Both the position numbers and the translations under genes were made by a program. A stretch of 64,000 bases of DNA. Origin: Thermanaerothrix sp034436175 (lineage in GTDB: Bacteria; Chloroflexota; Anaerolineae; Anaerolineales; Anaerolineaceae). Each line of letters opens with the position of its first letter. Positions within the stretch are counted from its first letter, which is position 1. The stretch spans positions 82,207 through 146,206 of the forward strand of contig CAYRUO010000006.1 of NCBI GenBank assembly GCA_964427505.1, in the 5' to 3' direction. A model generated the notes under the pieces. The model saw only the letters and a program-made list of their open reading frames with translations, was not told the origin of the DNA and ran no database searches. Shown here piece by piece: positions 58,841 through 64,000 of the stretch.

Positions 58841-60246
58841 GTCCATTCGGTGTGAAAGATTCCATCTCGATCAATACGGCGATAAGTGTGAGCGCCAAAG
58901 TAATCGCGCTGGGCCTGAATAAGATTGGCCGGCAATCTTTCGCTACGGTAGGCGTCGTAATAGGCCAGGGCTGTGCTCATGCCCATCATGGGGATACCTA
59001 GATCTATGCCAATTTTTAACACCTCGCGTAAAGGTTGGTGATTTGCCGCTAAAGTAGCGCGAAAGGTTGGCGCCAGCAGTAAGTTGACCAGGCTTGGGTC
59101 GCTCTGATAAGCGGCAGTAATATCTCCCAGTAACCGGGCACGGATGATACACCCCGCGCGCCAAATGGCCGCCAAGCGGTCAAGTTTCAGATCATACCCA
59201 TATTCGATGGAGGCTTGTCGCAATAGTCCCATACCTTGGGCATAAGCGATCATTTTACTGGCATAGAGAGCCTGCTGGGCTAGATTAATCAAGTTAGCCG
59301 GATCACCCTGGTAAGCCTTGGTGGGACCGCTCAGGATACAGCTGGCCTGGACGCGTTCGTGCTTGAAGGCGGAGAGGATACGCATATCCACGGCTGCGCT
59401 GATCGTGGGGACTGCAGCGCCGACGTCTAGCGCATTCTGGCTGGTCCACTTACCGGTGCCTTTTTGCTGGGCTTCGTCTAGAATCATATCCACCAGCGGT
59501 TGGCCGGTTTCGTCATCGCGTTTACGAAGCACTTCCGCAGTGATTTGAATCAAGTAGGATTGCAATTCGCCCTGATTCCATTCTTCGAAAATATCGGCAA
59601 GTTGGTACGCCGATAACCCCAAAGCATGCTTGAGCAGGTGGTAGGTTTCGGCGATTAACTGCATATCAGCATACTCGATGCCATTATGCACCATTTTGAC
59701 ATAATGACCCGCACCACGCGGTCCAATGTAATCTACACAAGGTTCGCCATCTTCAGCCTTAGCGGCAATATCACGGAGCATAGGCGCGAGGCTTTCCCAG
59801 GCTTGGTAAGGTCCGCCCGGCATCAGGCTGGGTCCCCACAACGCCCCTTCTTCGCCACCAGAAATTCCCATTCCTACATAGAGTATGCCGGTGTCCTTAA
59901 GGGCTTCGTGTCGGCGCTCGGTATCCTGGAAGTAAGAGTTGCCGCCATCAATCAGGATATCACCGGGTTCTAATAAAGGTTGTAGAGCGGCGATCATATC
60001 GTCAACGGGTTTCCCTGCTTGTACCATGAGCAGGATACGACGCGGGCGTTCTAGATGAGCACAAAACTCTTCCAATGAGTACGTACCGATTAACCGCTGG
60101 TCCGGTTTAGCGGAGGCGAGCAGGCTGCGCGTTTTTTCTGCAGTGCGGTTATATAAGGCGACCCAATAGCCATGCCGTTCGAAATTGAGGGCTAGATTAT
60201 GGCCCATCACACCTAAACCAATCACGCCAATATCTGCTTTCTTCAT
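58837..60246 (-). CDS. gnd: 6-phosphogluconate dehydrogenase, decarboxylating
   Basis: Full-length (469 residues) NADP-dependent 6-phosphogluconate dehydrogenase of the oxidative pentose phosphate pathway. GLGVMGHNLALNF at residues 10-22, YIGPRGAGHYVKMVHNGIEY with the catalytic lysine near 185, and NWNQGEL-like EEWNQGELQSY are canonical, as is the C-terminal QAQRDYFGAHTY. It makes ribulose 5-phosphate and NADPH, meeting ribose phosphate released from nucleosides. The shorter GntZ-type enzyme is excluded by length. Confidence 0.96.
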   Translation of the reverse strand: MKKADIGVIGLGVMGHNLALNFERHGYWVALYNRTAEKTRSLLASAKPDQRLIGTYSLEEFCAHLERPRRILLMVQAGKPVDDMIAALQPLLEPGDILIDGGNSYFQDTERRHEALKDTGILYVGMGISGGEEGALWGPSLMPGGPYQAWESLAPMLRDIAAKAEDGEPCVDYIGPRGAGHYVKMVHNGIEYADMQLIAETYHLLKHALGLSAYQLADIFEEWNQGELQSYLIQITAEVLRKRDDETGQPLVDMILDEAQQKGTGKWTSQNALDVGAAVPTISAAVDMRILSAFKHERVQASCILSGPTKAYQGDPANLINLAQQALYASKMIAYAQGMGLLRQASIEYGYDLKLDRLAAIWRAGCIIRARLLGDITAAYQSDPSLVNLLLAPTFRATLAANHQPLREVLKIGIDLGIPMMGMSTALAYYDAYRSERLPANLIQAQRDYFGAHTYRRIDRDGIFHTEWT

Positions 60247-60330
60247 GGGGGTGCTCCGTCAAACTTGGGGATTAATTTTGAGAAGGTGGCTAAATATTGG
60301 CTAGATTATACTGCTGGTGCTGCTTAAATG

Positions 60331-60359
60331 TAAAAAACTCCGGCGCCAGCGCCGGAGTT
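60331..60359 (-). terminator. Intrinsic terminator after response regulator
   Basis: On the minus strand AACTCCGGCG pairs with CGCCGGAGTT over a short loop and is followed by TTTTTTA, just after the response-regulator stop and before gnd. Confidence 0.8.
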
Positions 60360-60363
60360 GGAT

Positions 60364-60771
60364 TTAGAGCGAAGCCCGTGACACAGCAAAGGGCTGAGTG
60401 TTCCATTTAGGACTGCGTCGTAAGAGGGTATTGAGATGGGCGACTAAGATGTTGGCGGAAACGGGTTTGATCAAATAATCATCAGCACCCGCATCCAGCG
60501 CCGCGGCGACATGGCCGGGTTGGTCAAGGGCAGAAAGGATTAGAATGGGAACATTGCTGAATTGACGAATCTCCTGACAGACCTTCCAACCATCCATTTC
60601 GGGCATGACCAAATCAAGGATGATGATATCCGGCTGTGTTTCTTTAACCTTTTGAACGCCCTCAAAGCCTGTGGTGGCTTGTTCGATGGCGGCAGGAACA
60701 TTCATCGTTTGGAGGATGGCCTTGAGCAGGTCAGCGGTTGAAGGATCATCATCAATGACCAAAAGTTTCAT
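60364..60771 (-). CDS. Single-domain response regulator
   Basis: CheY-like receiver of 135 residues without an output domain. The acidic pocket (VIDDDPS), the phosphoacceptor aspartate in IIILDLVMPEMDG near residue 53, the SALDQPG threonine/serine site and the LIKPVSA lysine near 105 are all present. GGAGGCAACC precedes the start. No histidine kinase is adjacent, so the partner is elsewhere. The terminator separates it from gnd. Confidence 0.9.
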   Translation of the reverse strand: MKLLVIDDDPSTADLLKAILQTMNVPAAIEQATTGFEGVQKVKETQPDIIILDLVMPEMDGWKVCQEIRQFSNVPILILSALDQPGHVAAALDAGADDYLIKPVSANILVAHLNTLLRRSPKWNTQPFAVSRASL

Positions 60772-60941
60772 GGTTGCCTCCAGTCCGGGTTACAATCTCT
60801 ATTATCTTCGTTTTGGCATAAAAAAGACCTTGCAAATGGTTTACAGTTGGTTAGAAGAATTCACAATCAGGTGGGTGGAATTTTTGAGAGGTGTTGTGTA
60901 AACATGAGGGTGAATTCGTGCTAAAAATCACATGCGATTGT

Positions 60942-60949
60942 GGTAAAAT
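60942..60949 (+). promoter_or_regulatory. Extended -10 promoter for ppdK
   Basis: GGTAAAAT preceded by T (TGGTAAAAT) is an extended -10 element about 85 bases before ppdK. The -35 region is weak. A small hairpin (CCCACGAATGTGGG, 60977-60990) lies in the leader. Confidence 0.4.
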
Positions 60950-61033
60950 TGAAAACTTGATAGGCTTGACTAGTCCCCACGAATGTGGGCGTAAAAACCG
61001 GCATTTTGTTCATACAAGGAGGATTATCTAAAT

Positions 61034-63805
61034 ATGAAGAAGTGGGTTTATCTCTTCCACGAATTAGATGAAGTTGAGAAATATGTGGGCGGAAAATGGG
61101 ACGATGTCCGCGGCTTGTTGGGTGGCAAAGGGGCCAACCTGGCCGAAATGACACGTCTCGGCGTCCCGGTGCCGCCTGGGTTCACGGTTACTACCGAGGC
61201 ATGCAATGCTTACCTCAAGGCGGGGGGTAAGTTCCCCGAGGGGTTATGGGAACAGATGATGGCTGCCCTGGCTGAGGTTGAGAAACTGACCGGCAAGAAA
61301 TTTGGTAGTGCAGAAAACCCGCTACTGGTTTCATGTCGTTCGGGGGCAAAGTTTTCGATGCCGGGCATGATGGATACCGTTCTTAACATTGGACTGAACG
61401 ATGAAACGGCCCAGGCCATGATCCGGCTGACCAATAATCCCCGCTTTGTGTATGATGCGTATCGCCGCCTGGTGCAAATGTTCGGCTCGGTAGTGCTGGG
61501 GATCCCGGATGAGGCCTTCGAGGAAGTGTTGGATGAATTCAAGCGCGCTCGCGGCGCCAAAGCCGATACAGACCTTACGGCAGAGGACTTAAAGGAACTC
61601 ACCGAAGAATTCAAGAAGGTCGTGCGTAAACATAAAGGCTTCGATTTCCCCACCGACCCCTATGAGCAGTTACGCCTGGCTACCGAGGCGGTGTTCAAGT
61701 CCTGGAATGGTAAGCGGGCTGTGGATTATCGCCGTGCGACTGGCATTCCCGATGACCTGGGCACGGCGGTTAACATCGTGACCATGGTCTTTGGTAATAT
61801 GGGATGGGACTCTGGCACAGGTGTGGCCTTCACCCGCGATCCCTCGACCGGGGAGAAGAAGTTATACGGCGAATATCTGCTCAACGCCCAGGGTGAGGAT
61901 GTCGTCGCGGGTATTCGCAATACCGAAAAAATTGAGAATCTCGCCAAACAATTGCCTGAAGCCTACCAGCAATTCTTGGAGATTTGTGAAAAACTAGAAC
62001 GCCACTACCGCGACATGCAAGACGTGGAATTCACTATCGAGCGTGGCCGCTTATGGATGCTGCAAACGCGCAATGGTAAGCGCACCGCCCGCGCGGCCGT
62101 AAAGATCGCGGTGGACATGGTCAACGAGGGTTTGATCACCAAAGAAGAGGCGGTTTTGCGCGTCTCCCCTGAGCAGGTAGATACCCTTTTGCACCCGCAG
62201 TTCGACCCCAAAGTGATTCAGGAGGCCAAGAAGGAAGGGCGTCTCTTCGCGACGGGGGTGAACGCTTCACCGGGAGCCGCGGTCGGGCAGGTTTATTTTG
62301 ATGCGGATACCGCCGAGCGAATGGCTAAGGAGTTCAAGCAAGACGTGATCATGGTTCGCCCCTTCACCAAGCCGGATGATGTTCACGGCATGCTCGCCGC
62401 CAAAGGTATTTTGACCAGCGAAGGCGGGGCGACTTCCCATGCGGCGGTGGTGGCACGGCAGTTTGGTGTCCCCTGTGTCGTTGGGGCGTCATCTATCCAG
62501 ATTGATCTGGATAAGCGGCTCATGAGCGCTAATGGAGTCGTCGTGCGCGAGGGGGAATGGATCTCATTGGATGGTGGCACTGGAGAAGTTTTCTTGGGCA
62601 AACTGCCCATGACGGCGCCTTCATTGGAGGAACAACGTGATCTGATGACGTTGCTGGAGTGGGCAGATGAAATCTGCGCCCGCCCCGGCATTCGTAAGGG
62701 ACCCGAGGGCTTCCCGACCACGGGATTGCAGGTTTGGGCGAACGCGGATTACCCCAAGGATGCCCGCCGTGCGCGTGCCTATGGGGCGAAGGGGATCGGT
62801 CTGTGCCGCACCGAGCACATGTTCTTTGAGCCCGAACGGTTGCCTATCGTGCAGCGCATGATCCTGGCCAAGACCAGTGAGGAGCGCAAGCAGGCCTTAG
62901 ACGAATTGTTGCCTTTCCAGCGCTCCGATTTCGAGGGCTTGTTTGAGGCCATGGATGGTTACCCGGTCATCATCCGCCTGATTGACCCGCCGCTGCATGA
63001 GTTCTTGCCTTCAGAGAAAGAGTTGCAAGAGCAAATTATCACCAAGCGGTTGCAAAACCTGGCCGATTATGTGCTGGGCAAGGGTGAGAGCAAGGATATC
63101 GCCGAACTTGAGAAGGTGCTGGCGGCGGTGGAGGCAATGCATGAATCGAACCCGATGATGGGCTTGCGCGGGGTGCGCTTGAGCATTGTGATGCCCGAGA
63201 TCGTTGAGATGCAGGTGCGGGCAATCTTCGAGGCGGCGGCCAATGTGACGCTGCGCGGCATTAAAGCTAAACCCGAAGTGATGATCCCGTTGACTGGCCA
63301 TATCAATGAACTCAAGTGGATCCAGCCGCGCTTGGAGGAAATCGCCAAGCAGGTCATGAAGGAGAAAGGGGTAGAGTTCCCCTACAAGTTCGGCACCATG
63401 ATTGAGGTGCCGCGTGCCGCCGTGACGGCAGGTGAAATTGCCCAGATCGCGGAATTCTTCTCCTTCGGTACCAACGATCTCACCCAGATGACCTTTGGTT
63501 ACAGCCGTGACGATGCTGAACGTTCCTTCCTGGTTAAGTATGTGGAACTGGGTGTGCTGCCGAAGAATCCCTTCCAGACCCTAGATCGTGAAGGGGTTGG
63601 CCGTTTGATGAAGATGGCGATTGAGGAAGGACGCAAGACGCGGCCCGACCTTGAGGTGGGTATCTGCGGTGAGCATGGTGGTGATCCTTCTTCTATTGAG
63701 TTCTGCCACTTGGTGGGGAACAATTACGTTTCGTGCTCGCCGTTCCGTGTGCCGGTAGCGCGCCTTGCCGCGGCGCATGCGGCTCTCAAGCACGCTGCAA
63801 AATAG
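61034..63805 (+). CDS. ppdK: Pyruvate, phosphate dikinase
   Basis: PPDK reversibly converts phosphoenolpyruvate, AMP and diphosphate to pyruvate, ATP and phosphate. In anaerobes it serves glycolysis or gluconeogenesis. The 923-residue protein has the N-terminal ATP-grasp domain (GGKGANLAEMTRLGVPVPPG), the phospho-histidine domain with GGATSHAAVVARQFGVPCVVG near residue 460, and a C-terminal PEP domain with GLCRTEHMFF and GICGEHGGDPSS. ACAAGGAGG precedes the start. Length and motifs distinguish it from PEP synthase. Codons look highly biased. Confidence 0.97.
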   Translation: MKKWVYLFHELDEVEKYVGGKWDDVRGLLGGKGANLAEMTRLGVPVPPGFTVTTEACNAYLKAGGKFPEGLWEQMMAALAEVEKLTGKKFGSAENPLLVSCRSGAKFSMPGMMDTVLNIGLNDETAQAMIRLTNNPRFVYDAYRRLVQMFGSVVLGIPDEAFEEVLDEFKRARGAKADTDLTAEDLKELTEEFKKVVRKHKGFDFPTDPYEQLRLATEAVFKSWNGKRAVDYRRATGIPDDLGTAVNIVTMVFGNMGWDSGTGVAFTRDPSTGEKKLYGEYLLNAQGEDVVAGIRNTEKIENLAKQLPEAYQQFLEICEKLERHYRDMQDVEFTIERGRLWMLQTRNGKRTARAAVKIAVDMVNEGLITKEEAVLRVSPEQVDTLLHPQFDPKVIQEAKKEGRLFATGVNASPGAAVGQVYFDADTAERMAKEFKQDVIMVRPFTKPDDVHGMLAAKGILTSEGGATSHAAVVARQFGVPCVVGASSIQIDLDKRLMSANGVVVREGEWISLDGGTGEVFLGKLPMTAPSLEEQRDLMTLLEWADEICARPGIRKGPEGFPTTGLQVWANADYPKDARRARAYGAKGIGLCRTEHMFFEPERLPIVQRMILAKTSEERKQALDELLPFQRSDFEGLFEAMDGYPVIIRLIDPPLHEFLPSEKELQEQIITKRLQNLADYVLGKGESKDIAELEKVLAAVEAMHESNPMMGLRGVRLSIVMPEIVEMQVRAIFEAAANVTLRGIKAKPEVMIPLTGHINELKWIQPRLEEIAKQVMKEKGVEFPYKFGTMIEVPRAAVTAGEIAQIAEFFSFGTNDLTQMTFGYSRDDAERSFLVKYVELGVLPKNPFQTLDREGVGRLMKMAIEEGRKTRPDLEVGICGEHGGDPSSIEFCHLVGNNYVSCSPFRVPVARLAAAHAALKHAAK

Positions 63806-63834
63806 GAACGGACGGGTAGGTCGGAACAAAGTAA

Positions 63835-63870
63835 ATGGGCGGGAGTTAATCTCCTGCCCATTTTATTTTT
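63835..63870 (+). terminator. Intrinsic terminator after ppdK
   Basis: ATGGGCGGGAG pairs with CTCCTGCCCAT (one G-T pair) around TTAAT and is followed by TTTATTTTT, 29 bases after the ppdK stop. Confidence 0.9.
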
Positions 63871-63871
63871 C

Positions 63872-63899
63872 TTGACAGATAGCCGGGTTGAATTATAAT
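63872..63899 (+). promoter_or_regulatory. Consensus promoter for tRNA-Asn
   Basis: TTGACA (63872-63877) and TATAAT (63894-63899), both perfect, are separated by 16 bases. The tRNA begins 16 bases after the -10 box. Confidence 0.85.
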
Positions 63900-63915
63900 T
63901 AGCCTCGCAAAACGA

Positions 63916-63988
63916 TCCTCGCTAGCTCAATCGGCAGAGCGGGCGGCTGTTAACCGCTAGGTTCCAGGTTCGAGTCCTGGGCGAGGAG
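63916..63988 (+). tRNA. tRNA-Asn (anticodon GTT)
   Basis: A full cloverleaf is visible: acceptor TCCTCGC with GCGAGGA, D-arm GCTAGCTCAATCGGCAGAGC, anticodon loop CTGTTAA giving GTT, and T-arm CCAGGTTCGAGTCCTGG. The discriminator is G. The bases after it are CC then T, so the complete CCA end is not encoded and must be added after transcription. Confidence 0.97.
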
Positions 63989-64000
63989 CCTGAACAGGGA

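Noticed and set aside
1..64000. CRISPR arrays, insertion sequences, integrated elements
   Set aside because: No regularly spaced repeats, transposase-like frames or terminal inverted repeats were seen on reading the window.

Overview
The window reads as an uninterrupted chromosomal segment of a free-living bacterium. It is most likely an anaerobic or facultative member of the Chloroflexota, Anaerolineae type. That is an inference from gene content and style (UMF1-family transporter, Ig-like and PD40 surface lipoproteins, pentaheme lipoprotein, stand-alone SelB, phosphate-dependent pyruvate dikinase, moderate GC), not from a marker gene. I see no insertion sequence, prophage, CRISPR array or rRNA. 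There is one tRNA (Asn) at the right edge and one strong small-RNA candidate (6S RNA, about 13077-13255).

Layout. 1-6615 (+): a tight operon of two nucleoside hydrolases, a canonical PfkB kinase, two unusual PfkB proteins whose GAGD motif reads GAGN, a double-SIS protein and a BtpA-family protein. 6682-12898 (-): OsmC, a two-domain disulfide oxidoreductase, a zinc ribbon, a zinc anti-sigma factor, an ECF sigma factor, TsaD, a pentaheme lipoprotein, RsfS and ThpR. 13077-15266 (+): 6S RNA, an FHA membrane protein and an AI-2E-type permease. 15270-22115 (-): QueG, an Ig-like lipoprotein, an M23 peptidase, a PD40 protein, a small unknown and a UMF1 transporter. 22318-25230 (+): UvrA. 25237-27534 (-): a sugar epimerase and UDP-glucose dehydrogenase. 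27748-44717 (+): FolD, then a 16-kb catabolic block: 8-oxoguanine deaminase, adenine deaminase, a GntR regulator, two different carbamoyltransferases, carbamate kinase, a BMP-type nucleoside/purine ABC importer, two fold-type II PLP enzymes and a glycosyltransferase. 45128-60771 (-): hydrolase, CCA-adding enzyme, Hpt, Tdk, ribosomal proteins L31/L27/L21, SelB, a coiled-coil protein, three antiporter-like membrane proteins, a hydantoinase, an unknown, Gnd and a response regulator. 61034-63988 (+): pyruvate phosphate dikinase and tRNA-Asn.

How it fits together. The left operon and the central block suggest that nucleosides and purines are an important carbon, nitrogen and energy source. Importer and hydrolases would deliver bases and ribose; deaminases would convert adenine and 8-oxoguanine to hypoxanthine and urate; a hydantoinase, carbamoyltransferases and carbamate kinase could recover ATP from ureido compounds. 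The ring-opening enzymes are not in the window, so the route is incomplete here.

The observations I rate highest are: the two carbamoyltransferases, each lacking the amino-acid-binding signature of its nearest named relative, beside a carbamate kinase; ribosomal protein L31 fused to a domain resembling the RNA polymerase alpha C-terminal domain; the paired GAGN PfkB proteins; the 6S RNA fold; a probable CTG start for rsfS; and antiporter-like subunits lacking the usual proton-pumping residues. All alignments were done by eye.
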